Shown: piece after piece, positions 53,115-64,000 of the stretch
Numbering within the stretch: the first letter of the stretch is position 1
Layout: every line of letters starts with the position of its first letter
Assembly (NCBI GenBank): GCA_027972325.1
Contig: JAPMOS010000112.1
Span: forward strand, 1-64,000
Direction of reading: 5' to 3'
DNA length: 64,000 nucleotides
Source: Paratrimastix pyriformis
Taxonomy: Eukaryota; Preaxostyla; Paratrimastigidae
Program-made: the position numbers and the translations under genes
Notes under the pieces: model-generated
Seen by the model: the letters and a program-made list of their open reading frames with translations, nothing else
What the model was told of the DNA's origin: nothing
The model's database searches: none

Positions 53115-55528
53115 ATGTCGTGCCCCTTGATTCAAAAATCAGAGGGCTGGAAGCTCGAAAGTGAGTGCGTTGCGTTTCGACCTCTCCCCGTTCGACTTTC
53201 TGCCGAAGAAGAGCATTGGTATGCAAATCATTTCAAAGGCCACGACCACATCAACTTTATCAGTGTGAATGACTTTTCTGGTGTGGGAAATATCATCCTT
53301 TCTGTTGTGGAAGAAACCAAGGACGGGGTACCCGTCTTTCGGTCCATTTTACGCTCCCAAAAGTGGACCAAACGGTACATCACGCCTAAGTCCAAGATTG
53401 GCCGCTCCTTCTGGAAGCATATTTTCTGCATGGGACCAGGCGCTTTGGAAATCCTTCGGGCCGTGGACCCCAACGTCTTTGCCGATCAGAAGTTGAATGC
53501 CTTCTCGAAGGTGGGGGGCAACATTCAGGCCACCCTGACGGACTTTGAATCGATGGAGGCTCAACGAGGCAAGGTCATCAAATGCGGCGTCATGTTTTGC
53601 GACAGGGGTCTGCCTGCTCATCACGCCGTCCCTTGTGATCCCCTCGCTCGCCAGGCCAAAAGACCGAACTGGAAATGCTCGGGAACGGTCCGCAGTTCGG
53701 GAGCTTCCTACTTTTTTGCCCACCTCTTGCCGCCCTCTGACTTGCCCTGCTCACCCGTTCTCCGTTCACCGCTCCCTCGGCGCGCTGCCATGTCCCGAAC
53801 ACCGACGACAGTGGACGGATCGCCTGAATTCCGGCAGTTTCTGGACTTCATTGGGGATCGGGTCGAGCTGAAGGGCTTCAAAGGCTACAATGGGGGCCTG
53901 GACACCAACCCCACCTGCTACAGCGGGCCCTGCAGCTACTACGCGCGCCAGAACGAGACCGAGATCATGTACCATGTCTCGACTCTGCTCCCACATATGC
54001 CCCGCAACCCACAGCAGGTCCTCACAGTCCCCTCCCTCCCTCCTTCCTCACCCTGCCTGAGATTCTTCATGAGGGCGTGTGAAAACGCTCCCCGAACGGA
54101 TCCGGCCCGCCACTCATCTGTTGTCTGTTGCGCTGCTGAATGGGGGCTCGCTGTCGGGGTGGCCAGCTGGAGCGCAAGCGGCACATCGGCAATGACGCCT
54201 GCGTGATTATCTTCCGGCAGGACTGCACCGAGCCTCTGCCCGCCAACTTCATCGTCTCCCAGCAGACACGTCTGTATGCCGTCCGCCTGTGACCGGTCCC
54301 CGGTCGAACCGTCTTCCCCGCCCGCCTCCCCGCCCGCCTCCCCGCCCGCCTCCCCCGCCCGCCTCCCCCGCCCGCCTTCCTCTCTTCATGCATATGATGT
54401 CGCACCCCTTGCAGACGCGCTCATCGTTGTCACAATCGAGCCCAACCAGTCCACCGCTGCCACCGCAACTCCTACAACGCCCGCCACAGCCACAGCCGCA
54501 GCCACAACCGCAGCGGACCCTTTCGCGCCCGCGCCCGCGCCCACGCTCACACAGCCCGCAGATCCCGCTCCCGCTCCCGCGCCAGCCGCCCAATGCGCTG
54601 CCGCTGCCCCGGCTGCACCGACCCCCGCGGCCATCTCGGCCCCACCACAGCCCCAGCGGATCCAGCGGCGGTCTGCATGGCACTGAATGATGACGGGTGC
54701 CGGTGCGATAGCCTGCTGGGGCGTTGCGGAGGGAGGGGGGGGGGGGGGAGGGCTGACCGGCTAGCATTTCTGGGAATGCGGGCCGATTTCCTTTTCGTTG
54801 ACGTCCCTCTTTGTTTTCGTTCTTTTCTCTGCTGTTTGCCCTTGCGGCCTCAGGAGACTCGCGAACCCGTGGTGGTCCGTCTGCCCTGCCCTGCCACGCC
54901 ATGCCCATTCTCACGCCTCTGGGCACCCACTTCCGACCGCGCAGCAGCTCAGTCCGGGCATCTCCACCTTGTCCGTCCCCACCTCTGAGGCCTCTCACGG
55001 CCCAACAGCTTCCGCCCCCGCCACGGCCACAGCCCTGGCCTCGGCCTCGCCGTCTGCGCCCTCCTACCGGTCCGCCTTTCCACTCGTCGTGCTCCCCCGC
55101 TGGTCGTGCTCCCCACTCGTCACGCTCCACGCTCCCCACTCGTCACGCTCCACGCTCCCCACTCGTCACCCTCCCCACTCGTCACGCTGGCCTCCTGGTC
55201 GGGTCTTTGACGCTGCTGTCCGCACGGGGGCTCGGTGTGGCGCAGGGTGGACATCTGCTACCGGGACATTAACGCCCCCTACGGGCCCCAGCTTGCCAAC
55301 CCGCCTATCTACGGGCCCCACGACCGGGCCGCCTTCCTCAACAAGGGTCTGCACCCCCCATCCACCGAGGGGCTGGGCGCTCGGGCCTGGCTGCTCACGC
55401 TCGCCTCTTCTTCCCCAGTGTTGGCCGTCAGCGAGACAGCCTGGACAGCACCCATCTTCGCGGCCAAGCTGGCTCGCTCTCGGGAGGAACTCCTCTCGAG
55501 GCCAGTCCGGGGAAGCCCGCCCAAGTGA
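53115..55528 (+). CDS. RAP1GAP: Rap GTPase-activating protein (RapGAP domain)
   Basis: Starts at ATG 53115 (MSCPLIQKSEGWKLESECVA). The first exon has EEEHWYANHFKGHDHINFIS (family HFxGxxH) and SVVEETKDGVPVFRSILRSQ, and continues to KVIKCGVMFCDRG. After introns the catalytic region appears: SPEFRQFLDFIGDRVELKGF then KGYNGGLDTN; YARQNETEIMYHVSTLLPHM then PRNPQQ; and LERKRHIGNDACVIIFRQDC, which holds the helix with the catalytic Asn (GND). Then come DALIVVTIEPNQ (family HVFVVV), a Pro/Ala/Thr-rich insert of about 100 residues, and VDICYRDINAPYGPQLANPP with IYGPHDRAAFLNKG. It ends APIFAAKLARSREELLSRPV and TGA at 55526-55528. It turns off Rap1-type GTPases. The catalytic Asn thumb is present. The low-complexity insert between strands is unusual. 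Confidence 0.87.
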
Positions 55529-55735
55529 GGAGGTGTTGTGCCGATTTTCTCTCAACTGGTGTATGATTGTAGTGGAGTCTTGTGGGGACAATATCAGTCG
55601 TTGTTTTGGAATCTTGATGGGAGAAGGGGATGCAGCCTCGTGGGAGGAGGCTGCGCTAGTGCAGTACGTCCAGAATCGAAGAGCGACTATATCACCTGGG
55701 TTGCACTCAGCAGGACCGCTTACGCAAATCTGGAA

Positions 55736-56355
55736 ATGGCCAGCCTGGAAAGTTTCAAACAGCAACTGGCCGCACGTGGTCTCTCGGGGACCATTGCCAT
55801 TGGACGTCAGATGCGGCGCGCCTCGACTACTGGCCAGCGGGCCCTCGATCGCCCTGGATTTGCTGAGTTCTGCGCGGACCTTGGCATTAACCTGACGCCA
55901 GCCCAGCGTGAGGAACTCTTCGCACTGTTTGACCAGGAGCCGACCGATGGCACAGTCGATTTATCCGAATTCCTGGCTGCGATCGCGCCTCACCTCACCG
56001 CGGACCAAGAAGCCCTCGTTCGTCAGGCCTTCCAGAAACTCGATGCGAATCATAGCAACGAAATTACGCTCGAAGACATCCGCCCGGTTCGTTAATTGAC
56101 CAATGATTCGCTCTCTGACTCCATTTTCGTCCGCAGGTGTACGACGCGAAGCATCATCCCAAGGTGATGAAGGGTGAAATGACCGAGGAGCAGGCACTGG
56201 CCGAATGGGTCCAGATTCTCGAGGGCGGCCGTGGAAATCGCGATGGACGGATTTCCTATGAAGAGTTCCTTGCCTACTACCAGTCATTGTCTTCGAACTT
56301 CCTTGGGCGCCCTGGAATGTTCGAGGAGATGATGCGGAGCTGCTGGAAGTTGTAA
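55736..56355 (+). CDS. CAPS: Calcyphosin-like EF-hand protein
   Basis: About 190 residues in two exons with an intron near 56095-56136. From ATG 55736 the first helix LESFKQQLAARGLSGTIAIG matches calcyphosin (LxxQCLARGxxGIKGLGRxF). EF loops follow at DQEPTDGTVDLSEFLAAI and DANHSNEITLEDIRPV, then YDAKHHPKVMKGEMTEEQAL, the family's Y(N/D)AKHHPK linker. The last EF hand is GRGNRDGRISYEEFLAYYQS and the C terminus is MMRSCWKL with TAA at 56353-56355 (family MMRTAWKL). EF1 appears degenerate and EF3 carries Asn and Ser at ligand positions. Calcyphosins are calcium sensors often found with cilia or flagella. Confidence 0.92.
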
Positions 56356-56448
56356 AAATCTTGTGAATACCACCACAAATACGATTGAGGTTTTTTTCAT
56401 TGCCACCCGTGCACCTGGAGCAATCTAAAGAAGGAATAGGAACCAAAT

Positions 56449-56979
56449 TTAACAACGGGTACAAGACCTGTGGAATGCCTGAATGGCCTCCTCCTCGCCG
56501 TAATCCCCCCTTGCGGCCAGGTCGAGGCGCGCGCCGCCCTCGATGAAGGCGGCCCGGACGCTGAGCAGCACGCTGAGCATGTTGGCCGAGGGTGTCCAGC
56601 CCTGTGCCGTCAGCAGCTCCATACAAATGCTGCAGGTCGCAGCGGAGGGCGGTGAGGGCGGAGGAGGAGCAGGAAGTAAACGGACCTGCCGCCAACCGTG
56701 ACGTGCCCTGCCAAGGTGAGGGAGACATGAGCGGCGGTGGTGATGTGGGGTGGAGCGGGCTGGGCCGGGGTTTCGGACCAGTGCGGAACTGGAAGCGGGG
56801 GCGCAGGACCCGCAGGAAGGGCGGCGCGTTGGGGTAGTTGGGCGGGAAGGTGGCTGGACGGGCGGATAACCCGAGGCGAATCCGGCCAGGTCAGCCAGGT
56901 CAGCCAGCAAGAAGAATCGGGCGCGGCCGCGGGAGGAAAGATGATGGGAATGGGAATGGGAATGGGAATGGAGCAGGGG

Positions 56980-57011
<32 letters not shown>

Positions 57012-58502
57012 CTCGGTCGGACCCTGCATGACGATGGCGGGGGCGCGCAGGCGGCGCATGTCCTGGGCGATGGGGTCGGTGGCCTCAAAGTCGGTGATGG
57101 CGATCTCCCAGACGTAGAGGTTGTCGTCCACCGGGTTGGCGTCGATGCCCAGCTTCTGGGTGGGCGAGACCTCCTTGATGTGCTGCCCGCATCACAGCAC
57201 ATCGCCACACAGAGACCTCTTTGATCCCAGGGGCAGGGGGCAGGGGGGCAGGGGGCAGGGGGGCAGGGGGGCAGGGGGCAGGGGGGCAGGGGGGCAGGGG
57301 CAGGGGACGTGGATGGGCGCAGTGGGCATCCGACGTCAAGGCGCAGGGCATCGGGCGGGGCGAACCTGGAGCTCCTTCATGAGGCGCCTCGAGGCATCTG
57401 GCGGCGGGTGGGGGAGATCGGCGGTGGGAGAGCAGAGGATCAGAGAGGGTCCGTGTGCGCGGAGCAAAGGAATGCCCTGCGTGCGCCATGAGGATGCCGG
57501 CAACGGAGCGGAAGAGCGGAGCATCCGGAGATACGACCCAGCGAGACCCTCCATCCCACCGCGCCGGCGCCCTGGGGACCCCCCGGGGCGGACCCGTGGA
57601 GTGGCGCATCCGGCGCACCTGCGAGCGGCGTCGGCACCGTGCGGGCGTCGCGCGGCTTGGGGGGCAGCAGGTTCTGCGGCGGTGACCGGGCAGCCCCAAC
57701 AAGGAAGAGGCGGTGGCGGTTGGTCGGGTGAGGAGATGGAACGGGGTGGGGACCCGATGGGTGCGGAGAGGGCCTCCACAGGAACGATCCGGCCCAAGTC
57801 GCGGCCCTGAGCGAATCCATGCCCGGGAACGGGGGAGAGCGGGGGAGAGCGGGGGAGAGCGGGGGAGAGCGGGGGAGAGCGGGGGAGAGCGGGGGAGAGC
57901 GGGGAGAGCGGGGAGAGCGGGGAGAGCGGGGAGAGCGGGGGAGAGCGGGGGAGAGCGGGGGAGAGCGTGGGAGAGCGTGGGAGAGCGGGGGAGAGCGGGG
58001 GAGAGCGGGGGAACGGGCCACGGTCTGGACGGACGGTCATGTCTTGGACGGAGAGGGGCGCCTTGCAATCGGCCAGCGGGCAGAGGCAGGTGATCTCCGT
58101 CCGGATGCTCCGCCCCACGGCCGTCACCAGGCAGGGCTTGCAGAACTTGTGGTGGCACTCATCTGTCCAAAACCCCAGGCGGACACCCGGCACGCCGTGG
58201 GGGAAGGGTCGAACGCGGGAGAGCCGAGGCGGCCACAGACCCAGGATGAACATGGCCTCGAGGGGAAAGTCGCCATTGCAAATTGGGCAGTGGTACAGCC
58301 GTCCTGGGACCACAGAAGTTGTAGAACCCGCTGCTGGGCCTCCGGGGGCCGGGGCACTTGCGCCTTCACCATCGAGCTCGGCTTGCAGCCGACGAGCCAT
58401 TTCCAAGTCCTCCGAATCGCCGCCGCACGAGTCAACATGCGCAATCAGCTCAAGGATAGGGAAGGTTCGGTGACACTTCGGACAGATCTCGGAATCTTCC
58501 AT
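56449..58502 (-). CDS. UBZ-RING-UBE2Q fusion ubiquitin ligase/conjugase
   Basis: From ATG 58502 the protein starts with a C2HC zinc finger, CPKCHRTFPILELIAHVDSC, like a UBZ-type ubiquitin-binding finger. A second module reads YHCPICNGDFPLEAMFIL joined to DECHHKFCKPCLVTAVGRSI and CLCPLADCKAPLSVQDM, a RING1 of the Ariadne/RBR kind; no IBR or RING2 is seen. A Pro-rich linker of about 60 residues follows. Then comes a ubiquitin-conjugating fold of UBE2Q type: SRRLMKELQ; SPTQKLGIDANPVDDNLYVW then EIAITDFEATDPIAQDM; TFPPNYPNAPPFLRVLRPRF; GHVTVGG; ICMELLTAQGWTPSANMLSV, where the Cys is the catalytic one; and YGEEEAIQAFHRSCTRC with TAA at 56449-56451. One polypeptide thus appears to hold both an E3-like RING and an E2. 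Introns carry GAGAGCGGGG and GCAGGGGG repeats. An alternative is two overlapping genes, but I see no start or stop between the parts. Confidence 0.8.
57235..58015. repeat. GCAGGGGG and GAGAGCGGGG minisatellites
   Basis: GGGGCAG-type 8-10 bp units at about 57235-57305 and about 18 copies of a 10-bp GAGAGCGGGG unit at about 57830-58015, in two introns of the RING-E2 gene. A further G run of about 32 lies at 56979-57010. Confidence 0.9.
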
Positions 58503-58720
58503 AATAAGAACAGACGGAACGGACGACGATGACGTTCGTGGCTCGCACCACCGTGACGCCGCCGTACGGAATGGGAAGGTGAGGGAAGACGTATGCACCA
58601 CGAAAGGGAATGCAGATGATTTACTGTCTTATTGCGCAGAAATGCGAAAGAGGAGGAAATTCAGAAGAGGCAGAGAATGGGGCCGGGTCGATCCTTGGTG
58701 GGAAGAGGTGCGAGACACTT

Positions 58721-61416
58721 TCATTGAGGCCCGGTGAGTATGTGGGGACACTGCGAAAAGACCACCAGGCGGAAGAGGCCTTCCTGCCCGGGGTCGAAGG
58801 TGGACGGGATCAGAAGGTAGTCCCGATCGGGCTCTGCCTCCACGACGAGGGTTACAGCCGCCCCGTTGGTCCACGAGGGCGGCCGGCAGAGGATCTCCCG
58901 TGTGCGGGGGTCGGCCAGAACCAGCCCGATCGACTGCAACTCGGGCCCGGCGTCCCCCTCGTCCGCGGGGGGGTCGTTGGCCGGGGGCGCAAGCGGCACC
59001 AGGGCCCGCCCCTCGGCGGGGCTGAGCCGGGCCAACCCCTCGCGGGCCTCCCGATCACCGGGGGCGTGCTGACAGAGAACAACCCGTGCGCGCCGGCCGC
59101 CTTGCAGCCGCAGGCGGAAGGTGGGGTTCCTCCAAAAGGCCGTGCCCGAGTTGGGGCAGCCAGCGGCTGTTGGGCCGGTCCAGGCGCCCCAGAGGGCCGT
59201 CCGGTGGGGCCACTCGGGGACCGGCTGCAGCTGCAGGGCCACCGGGGTCCCCACGGGGCACAGGACCGTCAGCCGGAAGCGGCCGTACTGTCGGGCCCCG
59301 TATGTTGTGGGCATCAGGATGGCCGACCCGCCCGCGCGGAGGCTCAGCTGCCGCACGTTCTCGGGGGCGTTGGTGAAGGTCGGCGGGATGAGGGGCTTGT
59401 AGGTGCACGTCCGGTATATCGGGCCATCGGCCGGCCCCTCATCGCCCTCCACCTCCTGGGCGGCGGGAGTCGCGGGGAGGCACACCAGGTCGTAGTAGTA
59501 GGGGGTGGGATGGTTCCCTTCGGCATCCAGCCCGGGCAGGAGCCTGTAGCGGCCCGCCGGGTCGATGGCGTGCGTGTAGAATGGCTCCAGGCACACCTGC
59601 ACAGGCACCTCTAGAGAGCCGGCGCACAAGGAGGACGCCGAGTGGGCAAAGGGGCGCCTGGCGGGGGGACGGGGGAGCGGGCTGGGGGGCGACGGACCGG
59701 TGGGGGGGAGGCCCTCCTGGGTGAGGAGGCTCAGCAGGAACTGGGGGTTCTCCCACCAGGCGCCCTGGCTGGAGGGGAGCCCCTCGGCCTGCAGGGGGGC
59801 CCACTCGCCCTCGATGGTGGCCTCCTGCCAGGCCGCTTCGAAGGGCACCGGCCGGATGGCGTACGGCCGGTCCGAGAAGACCCGCAGGGCGTAGGGCAGC
59901 TCGGCGCCCACCCTGAGGGTGGCCGGGACCAGCATGTAGCGCCCGTCCGTGTCGAGGGTCGCCTCGAGGGTCACCTCGCGGCTGTTGGTGTAGCTGCGGG
60001 CCCCCCGGCCGGCCAGGTCCATGTCCGCGTCGTAGCCCACGACCCGCTCGCCCCGGGGCCGCTCGTGGCGAACCAGGGCGAGGCTCATGTGCTCCTCCTC
60101 CCGCCCGGCGGCCTCTTCGCCGCCCAGCGCAGCCGCCCCCCGGCCCGCGCGGCCCCGGGGGTCGCGTCTCATCAGGGCAGCCACCAGCCGAGCCGTAGGA
60201 GCCTCCCCGGCCCCCCCGGCCGGGGGGCCGGTGAAGACGAGCTCGTACTGCGGCAGGAACTTGCCCAGCGGGCCCGACAGGGGCCCGGCCGCCTGGGGTC
60301 CGCGCCAGGCGCCGCGGATGGAGGTGGCGAAGGGCAGGCGGTCGTCCCAGATGGTGCACGCGCTGATGGCATCGAAGTGGGCGCACACGTCGGCCAGCTC
60401 CATCCAGAAGGTCCCCGGGGGGCCCTCGGGGGCCTGGACCCGCAGGGCCTCCGTCCAGCGGGGGTCGTCCCGGTCCCAGGCGCCCCGCCAGACCCGGCGA
60501 CCCCAGGGGTTGCAGATCTGCACCAGGCGCCGCCCCCGGGGGGCCCCCGCATCGGGGCGCGTCTCGACGGCCTGCAGGATTGCGTACGCGTGGCGCCCAA
60601 CCAGCCCTGCAGCGCCCCCGCCCCGGAAGCGGCATGACGTAGATGGTCGGGCGGGGGCATGAGGGTGGGTGGGACGGGTGGATGGCGGAGCGTGGGGCGG
60701 AGCGTGGGGCGGAGCGTGGGGCGGAGCCCTGAGGGTGCAGACCCGTGGCTGCGGCAATGTCGTCGTCGCCGTCGTCGTCGGGGGCGGGCAGGGGCGCCCC
60801 ACTGCCCGCCGACTGGCGGCGGTCGGAGCAGGAGCAGCCCATCATGACCTGCCCGGCGGCCGTCTGGAGGAGCAGTGCCCAGAGGGCCCCCAGCTCGGAG
60901 GGCCGGGGCGGCAGGGCGTGCCGGCTGGAGACGCCCCCGGTCATGTCCACCAGGGCGTCCATCACTGTGCCCCCCACCAGGGCCTGGTAGTGGCCGTGCA
61001 GCTGCGGTGCGGCGGGGTGCGCGGGGTGCATTGGGTGCGGTGCGGTGCGGTGCGGTGCGGTGCGGTGCGGTGCGGTGCGGTGCGGTGCGGTGCGGTGCGG
61101 TGGGTAAGGTGATCCGGAGAGCCTCACCCGGGGGCCCATCACAACACAACGTCGCCCTCAGCCACGGTGGGCAGCACCCCGAGCGAAGCGGCGCCCAGGA
61201 AGACGGGCAGCGGGTGGGGAGAGACCTTGGCGTAGGCCTTCTCGATGAGGGGGCACCAGAACTGGGCCCCGTCCGAGCAGCGTGAGAAGACCAGCTCCCC
61301 GGCCTCGTCGCAGGGCAGCCGGTCGTCGATCGTCACCAGCACCCACTGCCCCCACCGCGCACACCCATTCCCACCCGATGGGTCGGTGCCGGTGCCGGTG
61401 GGCGGCGGCGGTCGTC

Positions 61417-61468
<52 letters not shown>

Positions 61469-62489
61469 CAGCCCGCTATTTGGCCCTGACCCGCGACCTG
61501 GCGGTGAAGGGCTGGACGGTGGAGCTGGTCCCCTTCGAGGTGGGCTCCATCGGGTTCCTGACACGTTCCTATCATGCCATGACCCGGCTGCTGGGCATTG
61601 GCTCCAAAACCCTCTCCACCTCGATCTCTGACACTGTCCTGCGCTGCAGTTACTGGATCTTCCTGTCCCGGGGCGACCAAGTGTGGACCCCATGGGCGAT
61701 CCATCTGTAACTCAGCTGCCTGTCCTGACCCGTGTCCCTTGTCCCCTGTCCTGTCCCGTCCCCCTTGCTCGTCCCGTCCTTTTGTTTTGCTCGTCCCGTC
61801 CCGTGGTGGTGTGTGTGGCCGGGGGATCCCCGGAGGTGGTGGCACTGCCCTAGCGCTCCGATCAGTAGGCTCATTCTGGGTGCCACTACACTTTCCGGAT
61901 CCACTCCCCGTCTCGTGGGGATGGACCGTTTTCTTCGTCCTGTCCCTACTTCTGCTCCCCACACTCTCCACACCCCGGCCCCGTCCCGTCCCGTCCCGTC
62001 CCGTCCCGTCCGTCCCGTTCTTCACCGTGCCCCTCTGTGCTACGTGCGGCCTGTCCTGGTCGTGCTGCCCCTACGTCCCGTCCCTGGTGCGCCGTCCCGT
62101 CCCGACCCGTCCCGTTCGTTGCCCGTCCCGTCCGTCGTCGATGCTCGCCATCGACATTCTACTTGCGCACCCAATCGAAAAGGTCTGTGTCATATGCTCC
62201 GATTGCCCCTTGTCTTGCCTGTGTCGGGGACCCCTTTGGCGCGACACATGCTGCTGCCGTGCGATGTGGTGAGAGCGTGAGCTGTCCATCCACACCATGT
62301 GACGGATCCCTTGTGGGTCCTGATTTCCGGTCTCGGATGTTGACGTGCTCTTCCGCCTGAGCGCTTTGCCGTTGACTGACCCTTGTTCGCTGCCGCCTGC
62401 TTGCGTATGTTGGCTTGGTGGACACTGCTTGACTATGGCGCTTCCCTCGTGGACTGTGCCTACATTTCTTGCGGTGTCTCTCTTCCCTC

Positions 62490-62563
<74 letters not shown>

Positions 62564-64000
62564 CGTGCGTGCATGTGCGTGCGTGTGCGTGCGTGTTGCT
62601 GTGGCGGACCTGGGAGTTCTTGAAGAAGCGGAACTGGTAGATGCCGTGGGTGGGGTCGGCCCGCTGCAGGAGGGCCAGCAGGATCTCCGGGTGGCGGCTC
62701 AGGATGATATGCAGCCCCGAGACGAACCAGCAGTTGCCCTGCGCCGCCCCCCCCGGGCCCCAGGCTGAGGCGTGGGCCCACCGAGATCGGGGGGCGGCAG
62801 GGCGGCAGGGGGCAGGCCGACGCGGCGAGTGGGTGGCCGGGGGGACGGCGCGGGGAGGCTGCGGGGCAGGGGCTGCCAGGGCGGGGCGGACGAGCTGGCC
62901 CTGGACGGGCACGCTGAGCTGGTCCGACGCGAAGACGGGCCGCCTGCTCAGCTCGCCCGGTCGCCGCCAGGGCCCCAGCCGACCCACAACCTCCAGCGGC
63001 ACCTGCGCCCCGTCCGCCCGCCAGGCAGCCCAACGGGGTGAGCCCGAGCCCAGCCCCGATGCCGCCCCACACGCGGTACCCCCCCCCCCCCAGGCTGGCG
63101 GACGGCGTCGGGGCTGGGGTCGAGGATGGACTCGAGGGTGGCCGGGAAGGTCGGGTCGCAGAACATGGCCCCGTCGGGCTCGGGGGCGGCCCCCGGGTCG
63201 AGGAAGGGCTCGCACTGGGCGTGGGCCTCCCAGGCGGTGCCGAGGGGGTCGCTGGCCTCGTCAAAGGGCAGCAGCAGCTCGTCGAAGGCCGTCAGCCGCT
63301 GTTGCCTGGCGGGCGGCCCCAAGCCCATGTGGGCGCGCGCAGAGGGGTCAGAGGGGGCTACCGTGGTGACCCCGCTGCTGCTGCCCGAGGGGTACCGAAG
63401 GAGGGCCGCCGCCTGGGGCGGGGGGTCCCGCTTGAATGAGAGCTGCCTGCCCAGGGCGCGCGGCTGGGGCATCAGCTGGGCCGGCTGGGCCGGGGCTGGG
63501 ACGGCCGGGCGGCCGTGGGACCCCGAGATGCTGTGCTGCCGTGTGAGAGGGACCCGGGGCGGGGATTGCGGGGGTTGAGGTGGTTGCAGAGACGCCCCAC
63601 GGCCGGCCACAGGGGTTTTGAGGGGTGGGACCGGGGTCGGCACTTGGGCCGGCCCAGGCGGCGGCGGCGGCGGCGGCGGCGGCGAAGTGGCTGCCCCATG
63701 GGGCGGTGGGTCCAGCTGGGCGCCCGGCCCGGACATGGGGGCGGCCTGGGCGGCCTGGGCGGGGTCGGGGGGCTGGCCCTCGATGAAGCCCACCAGGGTC
63801 TCCAGCCACAGGGCCCGCCGGCCGTGCCGCCAGGCGGGCGACATGACCCGCGGTTGGATGGCCTGCCCGCAGCCCCGCCCGGCAAAGCAGAATGAGATGG
63901 GGATGGCCCCGCCGCCATCCAGGGGTCCGGCCAAGCGGAACGGAAATGAGGAAGGGCGGCAGCGCGGTCCCCACGCGTCCCACCGGCGTTTGCCCGGAGC
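58721..64000 (-). CDS. Calpain cysteine protease with C2-like repeats, 5' end outside the window
   Basis: The gene runs off the right edge, so the N terminus is missing. The visible start region is Pro-rich (63300-63800) and leads to [16 protein letters not shown], a match to the calpain FxDxxFP entry. The catalytic Cys lies in [20 protein letters not shown] (near 62740). Later exons give [20 protein letters not shown] with [13 protein letters not shown], then [20 protein letters not shown]. The catalytic His is in [15 protein letters not shown] and the Asn in [12 protein letters not shown] (near 60500), so the triad is complete. Three C2-like (calpain domain III) modules follow, for example [20 protein letters not shown] and [40 protein letters not shown]; and [20 protein letters not shown] then [19 protein letters not shown] is at 58721-58723. 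It is a calcium-regulated cytosolic protease by family. No penta-EF-hand domain is present. Confidence 0.88.
61031..61100. repeat. (GGTGC)n pentamer array
   Basis: About 13 copies in a calpain intron. The same unit on the other strand, GCACC, occurs in the PNGase intron at about 9895-9935. Confidence 0.92.
61418..61467. repeat. (GT)n microsatellite
   Basis: About 24 GT units directly upstream of the reverse-transcriptase scrap. A longer (GT)n, about 35 units, lies at 62494-62560 in the same calpain intron. Confidence 0.95.
61470..61710 (+). mobile_element. Non-LTR (LINE-type) reverse-transcriptase C-terminal scrap
   Basis: A + strand frame of about 78 residues, antisense to calpain, reads [20 protein letters not shown] then [20 protein letters not shown] and [17 protein letters not shown]. 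The pattern GWxVExxPxEVGxxGF, then a leucine-rich LGI stretch, then WIFLxR...W is what follows the polymerase core in many LINE-type RT proteins, seen elsewhere in protist and animal genomes. Only this end is present; no YxDD core, endonuclease or 5' part is found nearby, so it is a dead fragment. It is bounded upstream by (GT)n and followed by CCCGTCC-rich DNA, inside a calpain intron. LINE rather than another retroelement class is my judgement. Confidence 0.55.
61735..62140. repeat. CCCGTCC-rich degenerate repeat tract
   Basis: Repeated CCCGTCC and TCCCGTCC words with interspersed unique sequence, densest at 61978-62010 and 62088-62130. It lies in the same long calpain intron. No gene seen. 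Confidence 0.75.

Noticed and set aside
61735-62280. A second gene on the + strand after the RT scrap
   Set aside because: The frames are made of CCCGTCC-type repeats and contain no domain; the stretch lies in a calpain intron.

Overview
The window is one end of a eukaryotic chromosome, starting at the telomere. It opens with about 115 bp of (CCCTAA)n on the + strand. Two subtelomeric satellites follow (21-bp and 16-bp units), then gene-rich DNA to the right edge. The genes are spliced, very GC-rich and tightly packed, often 40-200 bp apart. The set is protist-like: a signal-bearing acid-sphingomyelinase-like phosphodiesterase, PNGase, SWEET transporter, spastin, LIS1, mucolipin channel, RapGAP, calcyphosin, calpain, a Fuzzy/Mon1-type tri-longin protein and long coiled-coil proteins. 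This suits a free-living, probably flagellated unicellular eukaryote. A metamonad such as Paratrimastix is a guess, not shown by the sequence.

Almost every intron I could place by protein homology begins GTCTGN, GTCCGN or GTCGGN rather than GTRAGT, and ends in AG. This donor is a property of the whole window, and it let me join exons by eye. Exon joins were made by reading, not by software, so internal boundaries are approximate. Gene spans run from start codon to stop codon and include introns.

Layout. 1-823: telomere and satellites. 1207-2790: a doubtful RRM gene (-) and low-complexity repeats. 2791-3323: DUF4326 protein (-). 3994-5689: Tra2-like SR protein (-). 5688-7994: sphingomyelinase-like phosphodiesterase (+). 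8112-10979: peptide:N-glycanase (+). 11352-12658: secreted Q/N/G-rich protein (+). 12856-13864: SWEET (-). 13934-19543: coiled-coil protein (+). 19693-22570: spastin-like AAA ATPase (+). 22771-26100: WD40 protein (-). 26205-39161: one or two coiled-coil genes (+) with an antisense SPATA20-like relic at 34180-34870. 39234-42331: DEDDh exonuclease with a long Pro-rich tail (+). 42642-45679: mucolipin-like channel (-). 45809-46041: RPL29 (+). 46139-46959: unknown (-). 47001-48851: LIS1 (+). 48889-50697: tri-longin protein (-). 50910-52906: TBC1D20-like Rab GAP (+). 53115-55528: RapGAP (+). 55736-56355: calcyphosin (+). 56449-58502: UBZ-RING-UBE2Q fusion (-). 58721 to the right edge: calpain (-), with a LINE-type reverse-transcriptase scrap in one intron.

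Functional grouping is loose, as expected in a eukaryote. PNGase and the RING-E2 protein belong to protein quality control. Spastin, LIS1 and the coiled-coil proteins point to the microtubule cytoskeleton. TBC1D20-like, RapGAP and tri-longin proteins point to small-GTPase and membrane traffic. Mucolipin, calcyphosin and calpain point to calcium signalling. The most unusual points are the non-canonical splice donor, the RING-E2 fusion, minisatellites concentrated in introns, duplicated exons in the Q-rich secreted protein, and the nested antisense relic.
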